Below, piece after piece: positions 17,607 through 25,305 of a DNA stretch of 41,699 nucleotides; position 1 is the first letter of the stretch; the number at the start of each line of letters is the position of its first letter. Origin of the DNA: Candidatus Solibacter usitatus (GTDB lineage: Bacteria; Acidobacteriota; Terriglobia; Bryobacterales; Bryobacteraceae); the NCBI GenBank assembly GCA_016185465.1, contig JACPNO010000016.1, positions 1 to 41,699 of the forward strand, read 5' to 3'. Under the pieces are notes generated by a model, which saw only the letters and a list, made by a program, of their open reading frames with translations, had not been told where the DNA came from and ran no database searches. The position numbers were made by a program, and so were the translations under genes.

Positions 17607-18598
17607 CGAGTGGATATAGTCGTCAAATGCGATGCGGCGCCGGCCAGCTCGGACGGCAATGAAAAGCGCACGTCCTCCTCGACCAGCTCCAGTTCCTCCA
17701 GGTGATGAAACCCACGCTCTCGCAGCGAAGCGATGAGCTGTTCGACCAGGTGCTCGGGCGCCGATGCGCCCGCTGTGACCGCGACGTTGGTAACGCCGTC
17801 GAGCCACGCCGGGTCAACTTCATTCCAATCATTAACCAGGTACGACCGGATTCCCGAATTGCCGCCGACTTCGACCAGGCGCTTGGAATTCGAGCTGTTC
17901 TCCGAACCGACAACCAGCAGCAGATCGCAATCGGTGGCGACGGCTTTCACCGCCATCTGCCGGTTCTCGGTGGCGTAGCAAATATCCTGCGCCGGCGGTC
18001 CCTGGATCAGCGGAAATCTCTGCTTCAGACGTACTACGATATCGCGGGTTTCATCCAGACTCAGCGTGGTCTGAGTGAGAAAGGCGACGCGCGCCGGATC
18101 GGATACCACCAGGCGGTCGACATCTTCCACCGTGGAAACCAGGAACGTGCGCTCCGGAGCTTCGCCGAGAGTGCCAATGACTTCGTCGTGATCCTTGTGT
18201 CCGATCAGGATGATGGTGAAACCGTCGCGGGCAAATTTCATGGCCTCCAAATGCACTTTGGTAACCAGCGGGCAGGTGGCGTCGATCACTTGCAGTTCCC
18301 GCACCCGGGCCTGACGGCGAACTTCCGGGGAAACGCCATGGGCGCTGAAAATGGCGCGGCCGCGCGGCGGAACCTCTTCCAGCTCTTCGACGAAGATGGC
18401 GCCGGCCTGGCGGAGCTCGTCAACCACGTGTTTGTTGTGGACAATCTCTTTACGTACGTAGACAGGAGGGCCGTAGTAGTCCAGAGCGATCTTGACGACA
18501 TCGATCGCACGCACGACGCCGGCGCAAAAACCCCTTGGTTTCAACAGGTATATTTTTTTCTCTGAAGTTCCGGTAGCCGCGACAGGCTTAAGTGGCAT
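17603..18598 (-). CDS. ispH: 4-hydroxy-3-methylbut-2-enyl diphosphate reductase IspH
   Basis: IspH is the last enzyme of the MEP pathway and makes IPP and DMAPP with a [4Fe-4S] cluster. The three cluster cysteines are visible in 'PRGFCAGV', 'DATCPLV' and 'DICYATENRQ'. The 'FSAHGVSP' and 'GSENSSNSKRL' motifs contact the diphosphate. The 331-residue length is normal. Being first in the hopanoid operon, it ties C5 precursor supply to hopanoid output. No clear Shine-Dalgarno is seen before the ATG at 18598. Confidence 0.97.
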   Translation of the reverse strand: MPLKPVAATGTSEKKIYLLKPRGFCAGVVRAIDVVKIALDYYGPPVYVRKEIVHNKHVVDELRQAGAIFVEELEEVPPRGRAIFSAHGVSPEVRRQARVRELQVIDATCPLVTKVHLEAMKFARDGFTIILIGHKDHDEVIGTLGEAPERTFLVSTVEDVDRLVVSDPARVAFLTQTTLSLDETRDIVVRLKQRFPLIQGPPAQDICYATENRQMAVKAVATDCDLLLVVGSENSSNSKRLVEVGGNSGIRSYLVNDWNEVDPAWLDGVTNVAVTAGASAPEHLVEQLIASLRERGFHHLEELELVEEDVRFSLPSELAGAASHLTTISTR

Positions 18599-18915
18599 AA
18601 GGCGATGTTGGGCGTGAACTCATAGATTATAACAGGCTTGAGCCGTTTAGAACACTAGCAAGCGCGTTTAAGGGGCGGAAATACCTGAGACACACTCGTA
18701 AGATAAAAATAACTGCACTGTTATCAGCCGAAACAGCATCTCCCGGAATAATAGAGCTGGCCTCGCGCCTATTGTAAATGCGAAGAGGGAGTTCGGTCCG
18801 CCAGATTTCTTCCTTGTAAACCTGACAGCCCCGCGACCCGTGCCCGCCCGCTCCCTAGTGGGGCGTTCCGCCGATCTCCGGATTCCCTTTCATCGATCCC
18901 GATTTATTATGGGGC
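18599..18915. other. Divergent intergenic region, ispH / DinB
   Basis: 317 bases separate the divergent ispH and DinB-family genes. It holds the ispH -10 (18626-18631), a TATTAT at 18905-18910 before the DinB gene, and a short inverted pair CGCCC/GGGCG around 18846-18864. Nothing resembling a coding region, tRNA or known riboswitch was recognised. Confidence 0.5.
18626..18631 (-). promoter_or_regulatory. -10 element for the ispH-hopanoid operon
   Basis: A perfect TATAAT reads on the minus strand at 18631-18626, 28 bases before the ispH start codon. The matching -35 is poor (TGTTCT-like at about 18649-18654). If used, transcription would begin about 20 bases before the start codon. It is the only strong promoter candidate seen upstream of the nine-gene operon. 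Confidence 0.5.
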
Positions 18916-18924
18916 ATGCCCCAT
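18909..18924. promoter_or_regulatory. 16-base perfect palindrome over the DinB start codon
   Basis: ATGGGGCATGCCCCAT is its own reverse complement, and its centre overlaps the ATG at 18916. A TATTAT hexamer lies directly before it (18905-18910). A dimeric repressor bound here would block both transcription and start of translation. The site may also be coincidental. Confidence 0.35.
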
Positions 18925-19413
18925 CACGACAAACACGAAGCGCACCTTCGCCTGGTTGCACGGCTGCGCCAGCAGGCGGATGACGTACGCCGCCTGACAG
19001 CGGGATTGGATGACGCGGCGCTCGCCAGACGCGCGAAGCCGCAGGAATGGTCGCTAAAGGAACTGGTGTGCCACTTGCATCGCCTGCAAGACGTGTTTGA
19101 AGGCCGCATCGACCGCATGCTGACCGAGGACAATCCGGCGACCGTTTCCTACTCGCCCGAAGGCGATGCCGAGTTCGACAGGATGGCTGCGCGGCCTGGA
19201 GCCGACTGCTTGAGCGGCTTTTTGCATGAGCGCGCCCGATTTGCGAAGCGCCTGGAAGAATTGACGCCGGCCCAATGGCACCGCGCCGGCCGCCACCCCG
19301 ACTTCGCGCAGTATGACGTGCATTTTCAGGTTGAATACATGCTTCACCACGAGGCGCATCATGTGTATCAGATATTGCAGCGCCGCGTGCCGTTGGGCAA
19401 GCTGCCGCATTAA
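18916..19413 (+). CDS. DinB-family (DinB_2) metal-binding protein
   Basis: This 165-residue four-helix-bundle protein is of the DinB/YfiT-like superfamily, whose members bind a divalent metal through three histidines and often act as thiol-dependent transferases. Candidate ligands are His53 in 'VCHLHRLQDV' and the C-terminal pair within 'MLHHEAHHVYQI' (residues 144-149). The 'EWSLKELVCHLH' segment is typical. The start at 18916 lies in the palindrome. The gene stands alone and is followed by a long palindromic repeat. Substrate unknown. Confidence 0.85.
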   Translation: MPHHDKHEAHLRLVARLRQQADDVRRLTAGLDDAALARRAKPQEWSLKELVCHLHRLQDVFEGRIDRMLTEDNPATVSYSPEGDAEFDRMAARPGADCLSGFLHERARFAKRLEELTPAQWHRAGRHPDFAQYDVHFQVEYMLHHEAHHVYQILQRRVPLGKLPH

Positions 19414-19512
19414 AACCTGGGACAGTCTGCGTGTTTCCTGGTTTGTAACTCGTTGAAACCGGGTTGATGCGTCGAACGAGAACCAGGAAACACGCAGACT
19501 GTCCCGGGTTTT
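19412..19512. repeat. Long palindromic element with GGGACAGTCTGCGTGTTTC arms
   Basis: The left arm (about 19412-19443) and right arm (about 19481-19512) are nearly perfect inverted copies of 32 bases around a loop of about 37 bases, starting right at the DinB-gene stop. The GGGACAGTC core resembles REP-type elements that are mobilised by RAYT (Y1 HUH) transposases in other bacteria. No such transposase is encoded in this window. It may also end transcription of the DinB gene. Confidence 0.8.
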
Positions 19513-19552
19513 GGGGGAATGATATGATGCGATTTCGCTAGGAGGCTCAAGC

Positions 19553-20824
19553 ATGAATCGCAGAAACTTTATGTCGGCCGCCGCTGGGGCGGCGCTGGTC
19601 AGCAACGCGGTTGAGCGGGTGCGGGCGGCGGCGGAGTCGGTCGCCGGACGGCCGGCGCACGAAGTCGCGATGGACGAAGACTTCTGGTTCCAGGTGCGCC
19701 ATGCGTTTTCGATCGACCGCAACATCATCAACCTGAACAATGGCAGCGTGGCGCCGGCGCCCAAGTCGGTGCAAAATGCCGTGCACGACTATCTGGAAAT
19801 CATGAACATGCAGCCCTCGTACTATGTGGACGAGATGCTGCTACCCGGCACCGAGCGCGTGCGCCAGCGCCTGGCCGCCGCTTTCGGGTGCGATCCCGAA
19901 GAGATGGCGCTGATGCGCAACACCACCGAAGCCGTCGAGACAGTGCAATTCGGCCTGGATCTCAAACCGGGCGACGAAATTCTCACCACCACCCAGGACT
20001 ATCCCAGCATGCTCACCACCTGGCGGCAGCTCGAGCAGCGCCGGGGCGTGGTGCTCAAGACGTTCCCCTTCCCGGTTCCTCCGCCCAGCACCGACGATCT
20101 GGTGGCCCGATTCGAGAATGCGATCACGCCGCGCACCAAGCTGATCATGATGTGTCACGTGACCTACACCACCGGCCAGATTTTTCCGGTCGGGAAGATC
20201 TGCCGCATGGCGCGCGCCCGCGGGATTGAAACGTTGATCGACGGCGCGCACGGCTTCGCGCATTTTCCCTACAAGCGCGACGATCTGGATTGCGACTATT
20301 ACGGCACCATCCTGCACAAATGGCTTTCGGCGCCGATCGGAACCGGTTTTCTCTACGTGCGGCGCGACAAGATTGGGAAGGTGTGGCCGCTGTTCGGCGC
20401 CCCCGCCGAGTCGCGCGAAAACATTCGCAAGTTCGAATCGACCGGCACGACGCCGGTGTCGGGGCGCAATGCGATTACCGAAGCCGTGGCGTTTCTGGAC
20501 AGCATCGGGATCGAGCGCAAGGCGGCGCGACTGCGCTATCTGCGGCAGCGCTGGTCGCACCGGCTGGCGACTGTTCCGCGGATCAAACTGCTTAACAACG
20601 ATGACCCGGCGCAGACGTGCGCCATCGGCGCAGTGAGCGTGGAAGGCATCGAGAGCGGGAAGCTCACCGACTATTTGATGGCGAAACACCGGATCCATGT
20701 GCGCCCGCGCTTTGTCCCCGGTGAGTTCAACTGCCTGCGCGTTACCCCAAATGTCTACACCACAGTGGAAGAGATCGACAGGTTCTCCGAGGCGATGGAA
20801 GGCGTGGCCAAGAAGGGCGTGTAA
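19553..20824 (+). CDS. Tat-exported class V aminotransferase (isopenicillin-N epimerase-like)
   Basis: This 423-residue PLP enzyme of fold type I has the twin-arginine start 'MNRRNFMSAAAGAALVS', so export as a folded holoenzyme is likely. It shows the cofactor-binding Asp in 'TLIDGAHGFAHF', the PLP-lysine in 'TILHKWLSAPIGTGF', and a substrate/phosphate segment 'NTTEAVETVQ'. The family includes isopenicillin-N epimerase, cysteine desulfurase-like and kynureninase-like enzymes. The true substrate cannot be read off. The AGGAGG ribosome site (19541-19546) is strong. No operon partner is seen. Confidence 0.9.
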   Translation: MNRRNFMSAAAGAALVSNAVERVRAAAESVAGRPAHEVAMDEDFWFQVRHAFSIDRNIINLNNGSVAPAPKSVQNAVHDYLEIMNMQPSYYVDEMLLPGTERVRQRLAAAFGCDPEEMALMRNTTEAVETVQFGLDLKPGDEILTTTQDYPSMLTTWRQLEQRRGVVLKTFPFPVPPPSTDDLVARFENAITPRTKLIMMCHVTYTTGQIFPVGKICRMARARGIETLIDGAHGFAHFPYKRDDLDCDYYGTILHKWLSAPIGTGFLYVRRDKIGKVWPLFGAPAESRENIRKFESTGTTPVSGRNAITEAVAFLDSIGIERKAARLRYLRQRWSHRLATVPRIKLLNNDDPAQTCAIGAVSVEGIESGKLTDYLMAKHRIHVRPRFVPGEFNCLRVTPNVYTTVEEIDRFSEAMEGVAKKGV

Positions 20825-20860
20825 GGTCGTTCGCGGAAGAATTTGACACTGGGTGCAGGG

Positions 20861-21159
20861 GTGCCTAGGCTTGAAGTAGTGGAAGTGCATCTCACAGACG
20901 ATCAGAGGGCCTTTATCCAGCAAGCTGTGAAGACAGGCCGCTACGCAGCGAGGAAGATGCCTTGCGGGAAGCTATATCTCTGTGGGAAGAACGAGAGCGG
21001 CGCCGAGCTGAAATCCTGGCGGCCGTAGATCAGGCCGAGGCTTCCTTGGCGCGGGGAGAAGGGCGCAGGATCACGACTCGCGAAGAAACGACGCAGCTTG
21101 CGGAAGAAATCCAACGGCGCGGCCGCGCCCGTTTGAACGGCAAAGAAAACAGGCGCTGA
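20861..21159 (+). pseudogene. ParD-type antitoxin, frameshifted
   Basis: The first part reads 'VEVHLTDDQRAFIQQAVKTGRYA' in one frame. From about 20950 the next frame continues with 'EEDALREAISLWEERERRRA' and ends in 'EETTQLAEEIQRRGRARL'. Joined, they make one ordinary ParD antitoxin of the CopG/ribbon-helix-helix type. One base appears to be missing near 20947-20948. The start is uncertain (GTG at 20861 or 20879). Confidence 0.75.
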
Positions 21160-21460
21160 ATGGGCGAGTTTCGCCTCTCACCAAAAGCAGACTCCGACTT
21201 GACGATATCTGGCTCTACGTCGCTCCCGAGAGCAGCAGCATCGACGTTGCAGATCGTTTGATCTAAGCATCACTGCACGTTTCTGGTTACTGGCTCAGCA
21301 CTCACAAGTCGGGCGGCGGTGCGATCACGACTTGCGTCCCGGCCTGCGCAGCTTTCCTGTGGGTGAGTACATCATCGTCTACCGCATCGAAGGGGAAGAC
21401 GTGCTGATTCTGCACGTCATTCGCGGGAACCGGGATATTGCGAGCCAGTTGGAGAATTAG
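21160..21460 (+). pseudogene. ParE-type toxin, two frameshifts
   Basis: Directly after parD, an ATG opens 'MGEFRLSPKADSDL'. The continuing ParE sequence is in another frame ('DIWLYVAPESSSIDVADRLI') after about 21202. It moves again near 21261-21265 to 'SITARFWLLAQHSQVGRR' and 'GEYIIVYRIEGEDVLILHVI', ending 'GNRDIASQLEN'. The original frame stops at 21259-21261. At least two single-base losses are needed, so the toxin is dead, matching the broken antitoxin. Confidence 0.75.
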
Positions 21461-21471
21461 AAAAATCGCAA

Positions 21472-21603
21472 CTACCGGCGCGCGCCTCTTTGGGGATTTT
21501 TCAATTGCGCCTGGCGGCGCTTGGTTTTTTTGCGCTTGGGCTTGGTGATATTAAAAGTACCGCTGCCAACGTATTCCGCTTTGTAGATTTTGTCTTCCGC
21601 CAA
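21472..21603 (-). CDS. Small basic 43-residue protein of unknown function
   Basis: A TTG start at 21603 with AGGAGAG five bases before it opens a 43-codon frame. It begins M-A-E-D-K-I-Y-K-A-E-Y-V-G-S-G-T-F-N-I-T, then a lysine/arginine-rich stretch (K-P-K-R-K-K-T-K-R-R-Q) and ends at TAG 21472. The strong ribosome site and the ordered layout (acidic start, beta-like core, basic tail) suggest a real gene, perhaps binding nucleic acid. I do not recognise the family. It is divergent from the MFS gene. Confidence 0.55.
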   Translation of the reverse strand: MAEDKIYKAEYVGSGTFNITKPKRKKTKRRQAQLKNPQRGARR

Positions 21604-21656
21604 ACTAGCTCTCCTATTTGAATTGAAGTTCCATTGTAGCGCCGTTATGCTTAAGA

Positions 21657-22925
21657 TTGCCTCAGTCTCTGCCGGTCTTTGACTCCGCCCAACAAATCAC
21701 ACCAGAACGGAACCCGGTTTTTCGCGCCTTGCATCACCGCAACTTCCGGCTGTTCGTGTTCGGGCAAATCGTGTCGCTGGTGGGGACGTGGATGCAGAGT
21801 CTGGCGCAGAGCTGGCTGGTGTATCGCCTTACACACTCCGAGCTGTTGCTGGGCACGGCGTGGTTCTGCGCGCAAATTCCCGTATTCGCGCTGGCGCCGC
21901 TGGGCGGCCTGGCGTCGGACCGGTTTTCGCGGCACCGCATTGTGGTCCTGACGCAGACGCTTTCCATGCTGCAGGCTCTGGCTCTGGGGGTGCTCACGTT
22001 GTCGGGGCGGGTGGCGGTCTGGCACATCCTGGCCATGGCCCTGGCGCTGGGACTGATCAATGCGTTCGATATTCCGGCGCGCCAATCGCTGATCATCCAA
22101 CTGGCCAGCAAGGAAGACCTGCTCAGCGCCATCTCGCTCAACTCGGCCATCTTCAACGCGGCGCGCGTGGTGGGGCCGGCGCTGGCCGGAATGCTGGTGG
22201 CGGCGCTGGGCGAGGGCGTTTGCTTCCTGGTGAACGGGCTAAGCTTTCTGGCCGTAATCGCGGCGCTGCTGGCCATGCACGTCGATCCACACGTGGATAC
22301 GAACGCTGGCTCCTCGCGAGCGCAGCTCGCGGAAGGGTTCCGCTACGCCTGGCATTTCCGGCCGGTGCGCACGGTGCTGCTCATGATGGCCGCAAGCACG
22401 CTCGCCAGTTCGCCGGCGATCGTGCTGATGCCTTTTTTTGCGGACGCAATTTTTCATCACGGCTCAGCCGGCCTGGGATACTTGATGGGCGCGATGGGCG
22501 CGGGTGCAGTGGTCGGAACGCTGGTGCTGGCCGGTAAATCGGAAGTAGCCGGTCTGACGCGAGTGATTTTTTACAGTTCGCTCAGCATGGGGGTAAGCTT
22601 CCTATTGTTCGCCGCGTCGCCGTGGTTCTATGTCTCCCTCGCCATCATGCCTTTCATCGGATTCAGCGTGATGCGCCAGATGGCGGCGGCCAACACCCTG
22701 ATCCAGACGCGCATTCCGGACCGGTACCGCGGCCGCATCATGGCGCTTTACGCGATGACGGTGGTGGGGCTGGTGCCTTTTGGCAGCCTGGGCGCGGGCG
22801 CGCTGGCCCAGGCCGTGGGTGCGCGCGCAGCGCTGGCGGCGGGCGGCGCACTGGCGATGGCCGCAGCCTTGGTATTTCAATCTCACGCCCAATCTCTCGC
22901 TATGGATGCGGATGAAGCAAACTAA
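21657..22925 (+). CDS. MFS transporter (MFS_3/EntS-like)
   Basis: This 422-residue inner-membrane protein has about 12 hydrophobic segments and the MFS_3 pattern at its start 'FRALHHRNFRLFVFGQIVSL'. The loop 2-3 signature is 'GGLASDRFSRHRIV' and the mid-protein segment 'LINAFDIPARQSLI'. This branch holds proton-driven exporters such as EntS and macrolide efflux proteins; the cargo is unknown. The start codon is TTG at 21657; an ATG ten bases earlier is out of frame. The last bases overlap the next gene, suggesting co-expression. Confidence 0.88.
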   Translation: MPQSLPVFDSAQQITPERNPVFRALHHRNFRLFVFGQIVSLVGTWMQSLAQSWLVYRLTHSELLLGTAWFCAQIPVFALAPLGGLASDRFSRHRIVVLTQTLSMLQALALGVLTLSGRVAVWHILAMALALGLINAFDIPARQSLIIQLASKEDLLSAISLNSAIFNAARVVGPALAGMLVAALGEGVCFLVNGLSFLAVIAALLAMHVDPHVDTNAGSSRAQLAEGFRYAWHFRPVRTVLLMMAASTLASSPAIVLMPFFADAIFHHGSAGLGYLMGAMGAGAVVGTLVLAGKSEVAGLTRVIFYSSLSMGVSFLLFAASPWFYVSLAIMPFIGFSVMRQMAAANTLIQTRIPDRYRGRIMALYAMTVVGLVPFGSLGAGALAQAVGARAALAAGGALAMAAALVFQSHAQSLAMDADEAN

Positions 22926-24138
22926 ATTAGTCTCAGCGGCCCTGACGGCGGCGCTTCTCATTTACCCGGCCGGCGCCGCGCGACGCGATGCCATTTTCGA
23001 TACCATCGCCAGCAGTCTTGCCGAACTGAGCCAGATCACCGGGCTGAGGCTGCGCAAGCCGGTTCCCCATCAACTGATCAGCCGGGAGCAGGTGCATCAG
23101 TTTCTAAAAGATCGCGTGAAGGAGGCCACGCCCGAAGACATCCGCATCGAAGAGCTGACGCTCAAGAAATTCGGATTCGTCCCCAAGGATTTCGATCTCG
23201 CCAAGACCACCGTCGATCTGCTCACCGAACAGGCGGCGGCGTTCTACGACTATCACAAGAAAAAGCTCTACATTACCGACTGGACTTCACCCGATCTGCG
23301 CGAAGCGGCCCTCACCCATGAGCTGGCGCACGCGGTGGCCGATCAGAATTTCAACCTCGGCCGGTTCCTCAAGCAAGCCTCGAAAAACGACGATGGCTCG
23401 CTAGCGCGGATGGCGGTGATGGAGGGGCAAGCCACGTGGCTGATGGCGGAATCGATGGCGCGCCGGGCCGGCGGATCGCTGAAGTCCTCAGCCGAAGCCG
23501 CCGAGCGCGCCAGCCGCGCAATGGATGGCGGCGGCGATTTTCCGGTTTTCGACGCTTCGCCTCTCTATCTGCGGCGCACGCTGGTTTTTCCCTACACCGA
23601 TGGCATGATGTTTCAGGACGCGGTGCTGCGCAAGCTCGGCGATGCGGCGTTCACTGAAGTATTCCGGCACCCGCCCGCCGATACGCAGCAGGTTTTACAT
23701 CCGCAGAAATATTTTGCGCGTACGCCGCCGCGCGCGCCGCTGCTGGCAAAATTCGCCGCGCGCGGCTACAAGCTGGTGGCCGAAGGCGATGTCGGCGAGC
23801 TGGATCATGCCATTCTGCTGACGCAATATCGCTCAGAGCTTGAGGCTGCCGATCTGGCGCCTCATTGGACTGGCGGCGCTTACGCGATTTATGAGAACCG
23901 GCGCGATCGCCGGGCGGTGCTGGCGTATTCCTCGGAGTGGGACGATAGCGCGTCGGCGCGCCGGTACTTCGCGGCGTACGAGCAAGTGCTGGCGAAAAAA
24001 TGGGCGCGCATGGAAGTGCGCGCGCGTTCCGAGGAGATGATCGCGGGTTCGAGCGAAGATGGATATTTCGTGGTGCGATTGCGGGACACGGTGGTGAGCG
24101 CGCTCGAAGGTTTGCCGGAGGCGGTGGCGGCGCCCTAA
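22912..24138 (+). CDS. Secreted HExxH zinc-metalloprotease-like protein
   Basis: From ATG 22912 the protein has 408 residues and a signal peptide (about 1-22, 'LVSAALTAALLIYPAGA'). A zinc motif HELAH occurs at residues 136-140, followed by Glu171 in 'MEGQATWLM', the spacing expected of a gluzincin-like third ligand. The segment 'HELAHAVADQNFNL' resembles a widespread uncharacterised family with 'HELTHALQDQ' and a later 'EGDA'. The C-terminal third lacks recognised domains. An ATG at 22906 is also possible. It overlaps the MFS gene by 14 bases. It is probably periplasmic or extracellular; substrate unknown. Confidence 0.75.
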   Translation: MKQTKLVSAALTAALLIYPAGAARRDAIFDTIASSLAELSQITGLRLRKPVPHQLISREQVHQFLKDRVKEATPEDIRIEELTLKKFGFVPKDFDLAKTTVDLLTEQAAAFYDYHKKKLYITDWTSPDLREAALTHELAHAVADQNFNLGRFLKQASKNDDGSLARMAVMEGQATWLMAESMARRAGGSLKSSAEAAERASRAMDGGGDFPVFDASPLYLRRTLVFPYTDGMMFQDAVLRKLGDAAFTEVFRHPPADTQQVLHPQKYFARTPPRAPLLAKFAARGYKLVAEGDVGELDHAILLTQYRSELEAADLAPHWTGGAYAIYENRRDRRAVLAYSSEWDDSASARRYFAAYEQVLAKKWARMEVRARSEEMIAGSSEDGYFVVRLRDTVVSALEGLPEAVAAP

Positions 24139-24159
24139 GGACGCAGAGATCTCTTGTAG

Positions 24160-24180
24160 GGGCGGGTTTCAAACCCGCCC
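24160..24180. terminator. Palindrome between convergent genes, likely bidirectional terminator
   Basis: GGGCGGGTTT and AAACCCGCCC form a near-perfect palindrome separated by one base between the convergent ends of the metalloprotease-like and TPR genes. The TGA stop of the minus-strand gene (24171-24169) lies inside it. It resembles dispersed 'GTAGGGGCGGGTTT' palindromes I recall from other genomes, so it may be a repeat element used as a terminator. Confidence 0.55.
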
Positions 24181-25302
24181 GCGCGCCAGCTTTCTCCACT
24201 TGCTCATCAGCCCGCGGCGGTAGTTCGGCAGCGTCTCCACGGCTTCGACGCAACGCCGGAACGCCTCCTTCGCCTCGCTCTCTCTCGCCAGCTTCGAGAG
24301 CGCGTCGCCCAATAGATACAGACCTTCCGGATCGTAGGCCCGCCGCTCGACGAATTGGGACAGCGCCGCCGCGGCTTCTTCAAGGCGTCCGGCTGCCAAG
24401 TGGGTTGCGCCGATCTCGCGCCATACTTCGCCGACAGAATGTTTGGGGTCGAGCGCTGCGGCCGCTTGCAGATAAACCAGGGCCTCGTCCAGGCGGCCTT
24501 GCTCGCGCGCGATGCGGCCCAACTGAAATTGCGCGTCGACTTCGGTTTTGTCGATTTCGATGGCTCGGCGGAACTCGGCGATGGCGGGGCCGTACTGGCG
24601 GCGCTGCTGGTGGATTAGGCCCAGTTGATAATGCGGCTCGGCGTCGTGAGGATTGAGCGTGGCGGCGTCCATCAGCCGGCGAAAATTCTGGCGGAATCGA
24701 AACGCTTGCGAGAGCTGGCCCACATCGCCGCTGAACGCCAACCAGAGGTAATAGAGGATAAATGGCGACGCCACAAACCTGAGCACGCCGCCAAAGCGAA
24801 AGTACAGGAACAGGCACACCGCCGTCGCAATCAGCGAGAGTAACGTCATCAAGATGGACTTCAACCAGCTGGCCGAGTACAGAGTGCGAAACGCGAATAT
24901 CATCACGCCGGCAAACAGGGCTGTGCCCGCGCCTAAAAGCGCGAACGGATGAAAAATGCCATAGAACCAGAGAGGCACCAGCGGTAGGTGCGACGCCGAC
25001 CATCCGAACAGCGCGCACGTCAGAAATGAGCCGTAGTCTCTGCGAAAGACCACGCTGAAGCCGCCCACGGGCTCGAACAGCACCGCATGCAGAATCCCGG
25101 CGGGCACGAAGAATACGGCAAGCGTAATGAGCCAGGTGAAAAATCCGAAAGGCCCCGGCGTAAAGCTCAGGACGCCGGAAATTGCGATTACACAGATTGC
25201 GCCGAAGATTAGACTGCCTTCGTCGATGATTTCGCCCATCGCCGCCGACGGGCGATAGTAGAGTCCGACCAGGAGTCGAAATTGACGCGCCAGCCGCTGC
25301 AT
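24169..25302 (-). CDS. Integral membrane protein with C-terminal TPR repeats
   Basis: This 377-residue protein has five or so hydrophobic segments in the first 190 residues, resembling a Yip1-like membrane domain ('GFFTWLITLAVFFVPAGILH', 'LTLLSLIATAVCLFLYF'-type stretches). Three to four tetratricopeptide repeats follow ('AEPHYQLGLIHQQRRQYGPA', 'VDAQFQLGRIAREQGRLDEA' and so on). It probably organises a protein complex at the cytoplasmic membrane. It begins three bases after the stop of the gene upstream on the same strand (25306), so the two are likely one transcript. Confidence 0.8.
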   Translation of the reverse strand: MQRLARQFRLLVGLYYRPSAAMGEIIDEGSLIFGAICVIAISGVLSFTPGPFGFFTWLITLAVFFVPAGILHAVLFEPVGGFSVVFRRDYGSFLTCALFGWSASHLPLVPLWFYGIFHPFALLGAGTALFAGVMIFAFRTLYSASWLKSILMTLLSLIATAVCLFLYFRFGGVLRFVASPFILYYLWLAFSGDVGQLSQAFRFRQNFRRLMDAATLNPHDAEPHYQLGLIHQQRRQYGPAIAEFRRAIEIDKTEVDAQFQLGRIAREQGRLDEALVYLQAAAALDPKHSVGEVWREIGATHLAAGRLEEAAAALSQFVERRAYDPEGLYLLGDALSKLARESEAKEAFRRCVEAVETLPNYRRGLMSKWRKLARGRV

Positions 25303-25305
25303 AAA

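Noticed and set aside
17607-17807. N-terminal extension of squalene-hopene cyclase to 17807
   Set aside because: It lies inside ispH, is arginine-rich and unlike any cyclase; ATG 17606 gives the normal length and overlap.
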